A DNA stretch of 64,000 bases, taken from Ruminiclostridium herbifermentans. Lineage in GTDB: Bacteria > Bacillota > Clostridia > Acetivibrionales > DSM-1351. A program made the position numbers and the translations under genes. Location: contig NZ_CP061336.1 of assembly GCF_005473905.2 (NCBI RefSeq), forward strand, positions 1,790,501 through 1,854,500, given 5' to 3'. Of this stretch, positions 38,744 to 47,022 are shown piece by piece. Position 1 is the first letter of the stretch. Each line of letters begins with the position of its first letter. The notes under the pieces are model-generated. The model was not told the origin of the DNA. It searched no databases and saw only the letters and a list, made by a program, of their open reading frames with translations.

Positions 38744-38780
38744 AAGGAGTACGCTGTAACTGCTGTACTCCTTTGTCTTT
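38744..38780 (+). terminator. Terminator after the 18-residue peptide frame
   Basis: AAGGAGTAC and GTACTCCTT pair perfectly around a 12-base loop and are followed by TGTCTTT. The only plus-strand candidate upstream is the micro-gene at 38646. Confidence 0.7.
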
Positions 38781-38928
38781 GCTGATTAATCAATTGTATA
38801 GCGATATATTTATTCAACTTGTTTTTCAAAAGGAACATATTTGGTTTGTTAAGCCAACTATGGTTCGAAGCTTTAACTCAATAAATACTCAAAAATAAAT
38901 TTATATATCAATAGCTTTATCAAGCCTT

Positions 38929-39696
38929 TCAATCCAGAGTAACTGACTTTATGAACCTCTTTATGATACCACTAGTAAAATGACTTGCTGCATTTTTTTT
39001 AAATTTAGGGAAATTAATAGTTGCTTCTTCATCTGCCTTGTCAGATATTACTCGAAAAACAATAAAATCAACATTGTGTTCATAGCAAACTTGTGCGACA
39101 GCGGCGCCTTCCATTTCAATACACATTAAATTCTGAATTTCGTTTCTTAGGCTTTGTACCTTTTGACTATCTGCTACGAAAATGTCACCGCTTGCAACAG
39201 TACCAACTACAACATTAGGAGTTGTAATATTGAACTCTTCTAAATCAGATTTGGAAACGTCAGCTTTCATATTCTCAGATATGTAATGAAGAGCAGATTG
39301 TTTAGCGAGTGTTATTATTTTCTCAGGAACTTCAAAGGCCTCTATACCTAGTAATGGTATCTCAAACTTCCTAAAACCCGGTAGAGCACTAGCGTCCATG
39401 TCATGCTGCACCAACTTATCAGCAATGACAATGTCGCCTATATTCAAGGTTTTTTCCGCCCCTCCAGCCACTCCGGTGAATACAACTAAATCAACTTTAA
39501 AAACCTCAATTAGTGTAGTTACAGTTGAGGCGGCTGCAACCTTTCCGTATCGGGAAAATACTAAAACCACATCCTTACCAAATAACTCACCGATATAAAA
39601 TTCTCTCATTCCAATTGTTTTTGTTTCTGAAATCTTCATACTTTCTGACAAGAATTGTATTTCCTCTTGCATTGCACCACTTATACCTATTAACAT
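38929..39696 (-). CDS. mtnN: 5'-methylthioadenosine/S-adenosylhomocysteine nucleosidase
   Basis: A 255-residue nucleoside phosphorylase-fold hydrolase that splits adenine from methylthioadenosine and S-adenosylhomocysteine. It begins MLIGISGAMQEEIQFL and has FTGVAGG, the substrate-binding IEMEGAAVAQVC (catalytic Glu) and VISDKADEEA with the catalytic Asp. Slightly longer than the usual 230. GGAGG lies before the ATG. A gene for the alternative SAH enzyme, ahcY, begins at the right edge of the window. Confidence 0.93.
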   Translation of the reverse strand: MLIGISGAMQEEIQFLSESMKISETKTIGMREFYIGELFGKDVVLVFSRYGKVAAASTVTTLIEVFKVDLVVFTGVAGGAEKTLNIGDIVIADKLVQHDMDASALPGFRKFEIPLLGIEAFEVPEKIITLAKQSALHYISENMKADVSKSDLEEFNITTPNVVVGTVASGDIFVADSQKVQSLRNEIQNLMCIEMEGAAVAQVCYEHNVDFIVFRVISDKADEEATINFPKFKKNAASHFTSGIIKRFIKSVTLD

Positions 39697-39869
39697 TTTT
39701 AACCTCCAACATTTGTTTCAGGGTATAAAATAATAATTGAACATTTAATAAAACTCGTCACAAAGAAGTTTAGGCTTACTTTATGATTGCATAAGTTAAA
39801 TTAATAAAAACATAGTGCAGTTTTACTAAAATTAAATAAATTTATACTTATTTACTTTTTAGTCTTATG

Positions 39870-39912
39870 TAAAAAAATAGGTCTATTAGACATTTATGTC
39901 TACAGACCTATT
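39870..39912 (-). terminator. Long perfect hairpin, terminator on the minus strand
   Basis: AATAGGTCT/AGACCTATT and TAGACAT/ATGTCTA form a nearly perfect 37-base hairpin. On the minus strand it is followed by seven T residues. The nearest upstream minus-strand gene is the ferredoxin gene, which ends about 400 bases away. Confidence 0.7.
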
Positions 39913-40101
39913 ATAATACTAAATATCAATATAAGCTAGTAATACAGTTAATATTTTAAATTATATAAAAATATTTTGATACTATTGAGCTTATTAATTT
40001 GATTAGATTATGAGTGCCCTACATTCACCATCCATTGTTCATAGTATGCTAGTAGCTGCTAAAATGGGAAATAACATATATCAGCAGTAGACCGCTAATA
40101 T

Positions 40102-40174
40102 AGTACTCCCATGCAATATATCAATGGCTTGCTCCCGCAATTGGCGCTGAAACAATTGCGGTGAAGAACAAGCA
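40102..40174 (-). repeat. Interspersed repeat, family A, copy 3
   Basis: Read on the minus strand: TGCTTGTTCTTCACCGCAAT, TGTTTCAGCG, CCAATTGCGGGAGCAAGCC, then ATTGCATGGGAGTACT. This matches 19498-19581 and 33853-33922. In this copy the inner part is a strong stem CCGCAATTG/CAATTGCGG nested in GCTTG/CAAGC. Similarity to copy 1 extends beyond, through CACCCGAGACAGGAT. Non-coding. Confidence 0.72.
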
Positions 40175-40305
40175 TTTCCGCTGACAGTATTTCCAAGGCA
40201 TCCTGTCTCGGGTGAATAGTAACACTATTTTAATTGTTTATATAGAATTAATGTTACATTTATACAGATTTTATTTGCTGAATGCTATAAAATAAATAGT
40301 AACCA

Positions 40306-41040
40306 TTAGCTTTGCAATACTTCTCCATTTGTACCGATAACAACTATACTCCAAGGAATCATTTTACCTGATTGAATAAGAGCAGTTTTCACTGCATTTA
40401 CAATACCACCGCAGCATGGGACTTCCATTCTTAAAATTTTAACGCTATTTATATTGTTATTTGAAAGTATCGCAGCAAGTTTTTGGGAGTAATCACCATC
40501 GTCAAGCTTGGGGCAACCTATCAAAGTTATTCTGTTTTTCATAAAATCCTTATGAATATTTGCATAGGCATATGCTGTGCAATCTGCTGCAATTAGCAGG
40601 TCACAGTTGTCAAAGTAAGGTGCATTAACAGGCACTAGCTTTATTTGGCAAGGCCATTGCTGCAGTTCAGAGGTGAGAGGCTGAACTTGTGCCTGTTCTT
40701 GTGTAATGCTATCTGTACTTTTTTTGATGGACATTGCTCTTGAGCCAGGACAACCACTGTGTATTGAAGGATGTGCAGAGGCTTGATTTTGAGAATTGGC
40801 TTTCTTTTTCAAGTTTTCTTTAACTAGTTCCTCATCATATGCTTCTGCCTCACGTTCCTCAATTGTAATAGCATTTGTGGGACATTGTGGCAGGCAATCA
40901 CCAAGACCATCACAATAACTATCTGATATTAGTTTCGCTTTACCATTCTCAAGTATAAGTGCTCCCTCATGGCATGCATTTATACATAGACCGCAGCCAT
41001 TACATTTCTCTTCATTTATATTGATTATTTTTCTTTTCAT
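40306..41040 (-). CDS. Ferredoxin-type 4Fe-4S protein with cysteine-containing C-terminal domain
   Basis: A 244-residue protein. The N-terminal 60 residues hold two 4Fe-4S motifs: CNGCGLCINACHEGAL (canonical) and CDGLGDCLPQCPTNAI (spacing CX5CX3C). After a Lys/Gln/Ser-rich linker the C-terminal 100 residues contain AADCTAYAYANIH, IGCPKLDDGDY and EVPCCGGIVNAVK, suggesting a further metal or thiol site. It resembles ferredoxins common in clostridia and associated with electron transfer; the partner is unknown. The ATG at 41040 follows GGAGGTAAAT; the upstream in-frame start at 41061 lacks a site. Confidence 0.85.
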   Translation of the reverse strand: MKRKIININEEKCNGCGLCINACHEGALILENGKAKLISDSYCDGLGDCLPQCPTNAITIEEREAEAYDEELVKENLKKKANSQNQASAHPSIHSGCPGSRAMSIKKSTDSITQEQAQVQPLTSELQQWPCQIKLVPVNAPYFDNCDLLIAADCTAYAYANIHKDFMKNRITLIGCPKLDDGDYSQKLAAILSNNNINSVKILRMEVPCCGGIVNAVKTALIQSGKMIPWSIVVIGTNGEVLQS

Positions 41041-41475
41041 ATTTACCTCCTTGATGAACATAAGTTCAAATAGATATTTTAAATAACATTGTTGATTTTA
41101 TTTATTGCTATACGGTGAAAGTTCTTTAGTAATTGTGATTAAAATTAAATTATGATTTTTTTGAATTTCTCAAGCTTAATTATTGGTTAACTTATGAGTT
41201 TATTATAATATATAAAATAATAATATTTTGTAGCTGTGGATACAATTTGTCATACTTGTGAAACAGTTGGTTGCATAAGTTTAATTGATAACGAAGTTTA
41301 CTAATAAAAAGTCTGCAGGCTGGTAGATATATAAAGGGTTTTTCAGCAAAACAAATACATGAATTAGTAAGGATAAGGTACTGCCGGAGGTAGATGTAAA
41401 TATTGACAATATTAATATGAAAATGATATCATAATTATATCAAATGTATATAAATTTATATTGGAGGGATTGTCT
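41041..41475. other. Divergent intergenic region ferredoxin / SPFH, no gene
   Basis: AT-rich; promoters for both flanking genes are expected here, but none stands out. No repeat-family match seen. Confidence 0.35.
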
Positions 41476-42348
41476 ATGAAGGAAATAGTAAGAAAAACCA
41501 TGTCAGGTGGGTTAATGCTACTTATCTCATTTGCAATTTTAATTCTAAGTGTCGGTGTTTTTGTATTAGGTTTATACTCTGATAGCGGACTATTTTTAAT
41601 AGTAGGTAGTTTGATGTTTTTTATATTTATCTTTATATTACCTGGATTTTTTACTATTCAACCTAATGAAGCAATGGTGTTAATTTTATTTGGAAAATAT
41701 GTAGGAACAGAAAAGGAAGCAGGGTGGCATTGGGCAAATCCTTTTTATACAAAGAAAAAGATATCTCTTAGATCTAGAAATGTTAATGGCGAAAAGATAA
41801 AGGTTAATGATGAGATGGGTAATCCAATAGAGATTGCTGCTGTAATTGTTTGGAGGGTTGAAAATACTGCTGAGGCATGCTTTGATGTAGATAACTATGT
41901 TGATTATGTCAATGTACAGAGTGAATCAGCTTTAAGGCACTTAGCAGGCATGTATCCTTATGATGTTGATGACGAGAATTCTCAGACATTATCATTAAGA
42001 GGCAGTTCTGATGAAGTGTCAGAAGCTTTAAAAAATGAATTACAGCAGAGACTTGGTAAAGCAGGAGTTATAGTTGAAGAGGCAAGAATTTCACATTTAG
42101 CGTATGCTCCTGAAATTGCAGCGGCAATGCTTCAAAGACAACAGGCAGCAGCGATAATAGCAGCTAGGCAAAAGATTGTTGAAGGTGCAGTTGGTATGGT
42201 ACAAATGGCATTAAACAAACTAAACGAAGAATCAATCGTAGAACTTGATGAAGAAAGAAAGGCTGCTATGGTTAGCAATTTACTAGTTGTGTTATGTGGA
42301 GAAAGAAGCACTCAACCTATAATTAATACTGGAACTTTACACAACTAA
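41476..42348 (+). CDS. SPFH/Band 7 domain membrane protein
   Basis: A 290-residue protein. Two N-terminal membrane helices (about residues 8-30 and 38-58) are followed by an SPFH (prohibitin/flotillin-type) domain with [27 protein letters not shown] and [13 protein letters not shown], and a helical tail ending at [20 protein letters not shown]. Such proteins form large membrane rings that organise lipids or proteases. The next gene on this strand encodes a ribbon-helix-helix protein, a pairing seen in other Firmicutes. The ATG at 41476 follows GGAGGGATTGTCT. A hairpin repeat begins three bases after the stop codon. Confidence 0.88.
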   Translation: MKEIVRKTMSGGLMLLISFAILILSVGVFVLGLYSDSGLFLIVGSLMFFIFIFILPGFFTIQPNEAMVLILFGKYVGTEKEAGWHWANPFYTKKKISLRSRNVNGEKIKVNDEMGNPIEIAAVIVWRVENTAEACFDVDNYVDYVNVQSESALRHLAGMYPYDVDDENSQTLSLRGSSDEVSEALKNELQQRLGKAGVIVEEARISHLAYAPEIAAAMLQRQQAAAIIAARQKIVEGAVGMVQMALNKLNEESIVELDEERKAAMVSNLLVVLCGERSTQPIINTGTLHN

Positions 42349-42350
42349 AA

Positions 42351-42999
42351 GCTTGAAAAAGAAGTTTGTACGAACATAGTGCTTTTTCAAGCCTCAAAAA
42401 CCACGAAGTGTTTTTTGCAGAGTGTTGAATTTGTAAAATAAATATGTGCCTTTTGGTGTCTATGGTTGGCGTGGAGGGTTAGCAGCTCGAAAATAAAGTT
42501 TGTGCAAACATGGTGCCTTTTCGAGCCTCAAAAACCACGAAGTGGTTTTTGCAGAGAGTGGCATTTGTGTACAACAAACATGTGCTTTTGGGATTGAGTT
42601 GCGAATATACACGAGATGTTGTTATTTATTTTATGCTTAGAGTTGACGTGGAGGGTTAGCAGCTCGAAAATAAAGTTTGTGCAAACATGGTGCCTTTTCG
42701 AGCCCCAAAAGCCACTATGTGGTTTTTGCAAAGAGTAGTATTTGTACAACAAACATGTGCCTTTTGGGATTGAGTTGCGAGTATACACGAGATGTTGTTA
42801 TTTATTTTATGTCTATGGTTGGTGTGGAGGGTTAGCAGCTCGAAAATAAAGTTTGTGCAAACATGGTGCCTTTTCGAGCCTCAAAAACCACGAAGTGGTT
42901 TTTGCAGAGAGTAGTATTTGTACAACAAACATGTGCCTTTTGGGATTGAGTTGCGAGTATACACGAGCAGTTATTATTTATTTTATGCTTAGAGTTGAC
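42351..42999 (+). repeat. Tandem leader repeats: one partial and three 176-bp units with paired hairpins
   Basis: Each full unit (starting at 42471, 42648 and 42824) runs GTGGAGGGTTAGCAGCTCG, hairpin 1 (GCTCGAAAA with TTTTCGAGC, enclosing GTTTGTGCAAAC), hairpin 2 (CAAAAACCAC with GTGGTTTTTG), then an AT-rich tail ending TTGACGTGG. A diverged partial unit, 42351-42470, begins right after the SPFH stop. Its hairpin 1 reads GCTTGAAAAAG/CTTTTTCAAGC, a compensatory change relative to the others. Hairpin 2 of the third unit has G-T pairs instead. Each unit start resembles a ribosome-binding site. Confidence 0.9.
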
Positions 43000-43179
43000 G
43001 TGGAGGTTAGCAGTCAGAAGGTTTAAAGAACTAATACATGTTTTGCGTACCTCCACGATAGCTACAATATATGTTATGTCTAAGTATGCGTGGAGGTTAG
43101 CAGTCAGAAGGTTTAAAGAACTAATACATGTTTTGCGTACCTCCACGATAGCTACAATATATGTTATGTCTAAGTTTGC
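43000..43179 (+). promoter_or_regulatory. Two 90-bp repeats carrying decoy and anti-Shine-Dalgarno segments
   Basis: Units starting at 43000 and 43090 are nearly identical. CGTGGAGGT occurs at 42999, 43089 and 43179, the last being the real ribosome-binding site of the next gene. Its exact complement ACCTCCACG occurs at 43049 and 43139. Each complement can pair, over nine bases, with the copy before it or the copy after it. Pairing of 43139 with 43179 would hide the start signal of the regulator gene, while pairing with a decoy would free it. The sequence is certain; the regulatory reading is inference. Confidence 0.6.
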
Positions 43180-43191
43180 GTGGAGGTTAGT

Positions 43192-43389
43192 ATGCCAGAA
43201 AAAAAGTCGATATTGCTTAGGTTGAGTCCTAGAATGTGGGAGGAAATCTCAAAGTGGGCTGATGACGAATTCCGTTCTGTAAATGGCCAGATTGAGTATA
43301 TACTAAGCGAAGCACTAAGAAAAAGAAATTCTGTTCGTTCTAAATCAACAGATATGGATAGAAAAAACAATGATGAAATAGAAACATGA
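43192..43389 (+). CDS. Arc-type ribbon-helix-helix DNA-binding protein
   Basis: A 65-residue protein. Residues 5-45 have the Arc/MetJ ribbon-helix-helix pattern: the beta strand SILLRLSPRMWEEI with basic residues, then a helix and SVNGQIEYILSEALRKR. It would dimerise and bind DNA as a regulator, perhaps of its own operon. The ATG at 43192 has GGAGG five bases upstream; a GTG within that site is in frame but less likely. It follows the SPFH gene, separated by 840 bases of amplified leader repeats. Confidence 0.82.
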   Translation: MPEKKSILLRLSPRMWEEISKWADDEFRSVNGQIEYILSEALRKRNSVRSKSTDMDRKNNDEIET

Positions 43390-43453
43390 AATAGAAACAT
43401 GAAATGGAAGCTTTAATGAAATATTAAGAGAAAACCCATTTCCTGTTATAAGA

Positions 43454-43492
43454 AAAGGACACATCATCTGTAACAATTGATGTGTCCTTTAT
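43454..43492. terminator. Bidirectional terminator between the RHH and chemotaxis genes
   Basis: AAAGGACACATCA and TGATGTGTCCTTT form a perfect 13-bp stem between convergent genes. A short T-run flanks it on both strands. Confidence 0.82.
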
Positions 43493-43508
43493 TGCAAGAA
43501 TTTAATGA

Positions 43509-44762
43509 CTATTTTAGCTTATATTTTTTTAAGTTTGCATTTAACTGATTAACTAATTGATCTAAACTTTGAGCTGATTGTTTCATTTCGTCAAGAATTT
43601 TTAACTGATTTTCAGTGGTAGCTGCAACTTCTTCGCTTGATGCAGCAGTTTGCTGAGAAACGGAGGAAATATTCTCGATAGCACTAATTACATCACCTTT
43701 GTCATTTTGCATTTTAATTACTGCAGTATTAACATCGCTTATCTTTTCAACTATAAAGTCAATAGCATTTGCAATATCATTAAAGGAACTATTAGTTTTA
43801 TCAACAGCTAAGTTTTGATCTTGAGACACTTTTTTCATTATTTCCATGGAGGAAATAGCTAAAGCAGATTCTTCAGCTATGCTTTGCATCATATTGTTAA
43901 TTTCTTCAGTTGATTTTCTACTTTCATCTGCTAGTTTTCGTACCTCATCAGCAACAACTGCAAAGCCCTTTCCAGCTTCACCAGCTCTTGCAGCTTCTAT
44001 AGCAGCATTAAGTGCTAATAAATTGGTTTGCTCAGCAATATTTTCAATAGATTCAACAAATAATCCGATATTTTTTGTTGCGTTTGTAAGATTTTCGATA
44101 ACAGAAAATATTTTTTCTGCAGTTTCATAGGTTTCTTTGGATTTTTCTCTTAATGTTGTAACAGCTTTAAGTCCTATGGAATTTAACTCACTGATTTTGT
44201 TTGTTTCAGTAGTGATACCGTTATAGCTTTCATATACAAAATTAATTTGCTCTGACAGTTTGTCAACAACCTGTACTCCTAGTTGAGCTTCTTCAGCCTG
44301 TGAGGAAGCACCCTTTGCAATTTCATCTATTGTTTTTGATATTTCTGTAATTGCATTACTAGCATTTTGTGTAGTTGAAACAACACTTCTTGAGGCTTGG
44401 GTAATGGAAAGAGATAAATTAAAAAAGCCTTCAATAAGTGTACGTATTTCGCTAGTAACAACATTAATTACAGTTGCAATACCACCAAGAATACCGTATT
44501 TTTTTGGTTCTATAAAATTTGATAAGTCGCCAGATTTTAAACCATCAATTTCTAAAGAGAACTTTTTGATACTGCGACGGAAATTGATTCCAGAATTGAT
44601 AGCTAAAATAACTCCAGTTATTATACAACACAAAAATGTAAAAATTGCGAAAGTTATGTTTTTAAATATCACAGCTGCTACAATAGCAAATATTGTACAT
44701 AAAATGATATTGATAAGTATTAGAAATAAATTTTTAGAACTGCCTGAACTATTTTTTTTCAT
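43509..44762 (-). CDS. Methyl-accepting chemotaxis protein without extracellular sensor
   Basis: A 417-residue receptor-like protein. Two membrane helices (about residues 12-33 and 37-58) are separated by only a few residues, so there is no extracellular ligand domain. A long coiled-coil signalling domain follows with the conserved hairpin tip [20 protein letters not shown] and [18 protein letters not shown], which binds CheA and CheW. It may sense membrane or cytoplasmic conditions (inference). The ATG at 44762 follows GGAGGG. No other chemotaxis gene is nearby. Confidence 0.92.
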   Translation of the reverse strand: MKKNSSGSSKNLFLILINIILCTIFAIVAAVIFKNITFAIFTFLCCIITGVILAINSGINFRRSIKKFSLEIDGLKSGDLSNFIEPKKYGILGGIATVINVVTSEIRTLIEGFFNLSLSITQASRSVVSTTQNASNAITEISKTIDEIAKGASSQAEEAQLGVQVVDKLSEQINFVYESYNGITTETNKISELNSIGLKAVTTLREKSKETYETAEKIFSVIENLTNATKNIGLFVESIENIAEQTNLLALNAAIEAARAGEAGKGFAVVADEVRKLADESRKSTEEINNMMQSIAEESALAISSMEIMKKVSQDQNLAVDKTNSSFNDIANAIDFIVEKISDVNTAVIKMQNDKGDVISAIENISSVSQQTAASSEEVAATTENQLKILDEMKQSAQSLDQLVNQLNANLKKYKLK

Positions 44763-45002
44763 AATATTCCCTCCATAATTATGCATAAACTGTAAGTTAA
44801 AAAGTATATTTGTATATTATTCTACATTAATAATTAAAAACCTTTTTTTCTCAGCAAAACTTTGAGCAGGAAATATAGTAATTATTAGTTATGATATGAT
44901 ATTAGATTAATAATTTACAATTATCAATGCTTCTGCAGCACTTTTTTATCTAATCTATATAATCTTTGAAATATTTTTAGGTAATTTCTTGAAATTTGTG
45001 GA
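44763..45002. other. Divergent intergenic region, no gene
   Basis: AT-rich DNA between the chemotaxis gene and the citrate synthase promoter. No further feature. Confidence 0.3.
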
Positions 45003-45031
45003 TTGACATATTAATTAAAATTGTATACAAT
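45003..45031 (+). promoter_or_regulatory. Sigma-A promoter of the Re-citrate synthase gene
   Basis: Perfect TTGACA, a 17-base spacer and TACAAT. About 110 bases upstream of the start codon. The -10 box overlaps the GntR-type palindrome listed next. Confidence 0.75.
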
Positions 45032-45038
45032 TATACAA
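45021..45038 (+). promoter_or_regulatory. Candidate GntR (FadR-type) operator
   Basis: TTGTATACAATTATACAA contains the perfect 10-bp palindrome TTGTATACAA and a second overlapping inverted repeat, TTGTATA-CAAT-TATACAA. GntR regulators of the FadR group bind sites of the form T-GT-AC-A. It covers the -10 box, so a bound repressor would block transcription. The GntR gene at 49.2 kb, behind aconitase, is the obvious candidate regulator (inference). Confidence 0.5.
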
Positions 45039-45141
45039 ACATACAAAAAAACATGTTTGACGGAAATCTAATGAAATCATGCAGTGTTCATCATAAGCTT
45101 ATTTAAAATTAAAATATTTTTATTTTGCGGGGGGAATTAGA

Positions 45142-46521
45142 ATGATTGAATTTAATAAAAAATCAAACACATTAGAGCAGACTCAGTACAAATATTCACT
45201 GCAGGACGTATCAGAGCCTAATCTTTATAGAGAAATTTTTAATTATGATGAAGTACCAAAATGTGCTTTTAATCATCGCAGAGTTCCTATGAATCCACCA
45301 GATGAGATCTGGATTACTGACACTACCTTTAGAGATGGTCAGCAGTCTAGAGCTCCTTATACAGTAGAACAGATTGTTAAGCTTTATGATTATCTGCATA
45401 GATTAGGAGGCCCAAAAGGCATCATTCGCCAGACTGAGTTCTTTCTGTATAGCGACAAGGATAAAGAAGCTGTTTATAAGTGCATGGAAAGAGGCTATCA
45501 ATTTCCAGAGGTAACTAGTTGGATAAGAGCGTCAAAGAGTGATTTCCAGCTTGCCAAAGAAATGGGAATGAAGGAAACAGGATTCTTAGTCAGTTGTTCT
45601 GATTATCATATATTTAATAAGCTAAAAAAGACTAGAAAGCAGGCAATGGAAGATTATTTGAGTGTTATTAAAGAAGCGTTGGATGTTGGAATCAAGCCAA
45701 GATGCCACTTTGAAGATATTACTAGGGCAGATTTTTATGGATTTGTTGTTCCATTTGCAATTGAACTTAAGAAATTAATGGATGAAAGCGGAGTTCCAAT
45801 TAAATTGAGAGCCTGTGACACAATGGGTTATGGCGTTACATATCCTGGTGTGGCTCTTCCAAGAAGCGTACCAGGAATAATTTATGGTTTAAGACACCAC
45901 GCAGGATTTCCAAGTGAACTGCTAGAGTGGCATGGACATAATGACTTCTATAAAGCAGTTGACAATTCATCAGCTGCATGGCTGTACGGTTGTTCCTCTG
46001 TTAACTGCTCACTACTTGGAATTGGTGAACGTACTGGAAATACTCCTCTTGAGGCTATGGTATTTGAGTATTGCTCACTTAGAGGTACATCAGATGGCAT
46101 GGATACTACTATAATAACAGAAATTGCTGAATATTATGAGAAAGAATTAGATTATGAAATTCCTCCAAGAACACCTTTTGTGGGTAAGCACTTTAATGTT
46201 ACACAAGCAGGAATTCATGCTGATGGTATGCTAAAGGATGAGGAGATTTATAATATTTTTAATACAACAAAACTTCTAAATAGACCAATTGGGGTTGCTA
46301 TAACACAAACCTCTGGTTTAGCAGGTATAGCTCTATGGATTAATAACAACTTCCGCTTAACAGGAGCAGACATGATTGATAAAAAGGATCCAAGAGTTGC
46401 AAAAGTTAAGGAATGGATCGACAAAGAGTATCAAAATGGCAGAATTACCTCAATTAGCGATAAAGAAATGCTAAAGGGAATTCAAGAAATTGAGCCTAGT
46501 TTGATTCCAAATAAAAAGTAA
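45142..46521 (+). CDS. Re-face citrate synthase (isopropylmalate/homocitrate synthase family)
   Basis: A 459-residue DRE-TIM-type enzyme. TDTTFRDGQQSRAPYT carries the catalytic RDGxQ motif, and EWHGHNDFYKAVD supplies the HxH metal ligands. A VGKHFNVTQAGIHADGML region follows. Homologues in Clostridium kluyveri and C. thermocellum are Re-citrate synthases, which condense acetyl-CoA and oxaloacetate with the opposite stereochemistry to the usual enzyme. There is no C-terminal regulatory domain as in LeuA, and aconitase is the next gene, which supports citrate over isopropylmalate or homocitrate. GCGGGGGGAATTAG precedes the ATG. Confidence 0.85.
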   Translation: MIEFNKKSNTLEQTQYKYSLQDVSEPNLYREIFNYDEVPKCAFNHRRVPMNPPDEIWITDTTFRDGQQSRAPYTVEQIVKLYDYLHRLGGPKGIIRQTEFFLYSDKDKEAVYKCMERGYQFPEVTSWIRASKSDFQLAKEMGMKETGFLVSCSDYHIFNKLKKTRKQAMEDYLSVIKEALDVGIKPRCHFEDITRADFYGFVVPFAIELKKLMDESGVPIKLRACDTMGYGVTYPGVALPRSVPGIIYGLRHHAGFPSELLEWHGHNDFYKAVDNSSAAWLYGCSSVNCSLLGIGERTGNTPLEAMVFEYCSLRGTSDGMDTTIITEIAEYYEKELDYEIPPRTPFVGKHFNVTQAGIHADGMLKDEEIYNIFNTTKLLNRPIGVAITQTSGLAGIALWINNNFRLTGADMIDKKDPRVAKVKEWIDKEYQNGRITSISDKEMLKGIQEIEPSLIPNKK

Positions 46522-46593
46522 TACAAATAAAAAATAATACAATTAAAAATAATACTATGTCTTTTTAGATAAAAATGTTATTATATATAACGA

Positions 46594-46659
46594 GAAAATA
46601 TCCTCCACTTCTATTGGTGGCGGATATTGCTTTGATTATCAGGTGGAGAGGTAATTTTC
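46594..46659 (+). promoter_or_regulatory. Two competing hairpins between citrate synthase and aconitase
   Basis: AATATCC-CCAC pairs with GTGG-GGATATT (46597-46628), 11 bp with one mismatch. The same 5' strand can instead pair with GTGGAGAGGTAATTTTC (46643-46659) through GAAAAT-TCCTCCAC. The arrangement resembles an attenuator with mutually exclusive structures. T-rich sequence follows near 46685. I recognise no riboswitch class. Confidence 0.35.
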
Positions 46660-47022
46660 TGCCTGAATGAAATGCCGCTGATAATTTTTTTATGAATTTT
46701 TTAATTTTTATTTTGATTTTAGGCATAAAGAAACAAGTAGTTATTAACAAAATTGATAAAAACACAAGCTTTGCATATAAGTTATGCACCTGAAAATTCA
46801 ATGTCTGGCAATAAATAAGCTATGAATGAACAGAATTGTTCATAATAAAATATGTTCATTAAAGCCTTTAAAAGGTATTATTACTGATATTTTTATGACT
46901 ATAGCTTCATTTTTTGTGTCAGCTATATTGAATTTTTAAGGTGAATATAAATTATTCAAATGCAGAGTTTGAGTAATTAAATTTGAGCATTAAAATGAAA
47001 AAAACAAATAGGAGGTTTGAAA
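46660..47022. other. Intergenic region upstream of aconitase
   Basis: AT-rich DNA with no gene. No promoter is clear, so aconitase may be read from the citrate synthase promoter or from an unrecognised one. Confidence 0.3.

Noticed and set aside
42528-43146. Minus-strand frames across the 42.5-43.1 kb repeats
   Set aside because: Produced by the tandem units; repeated peptide segments mirror the DNA repeats and no start signals are present.
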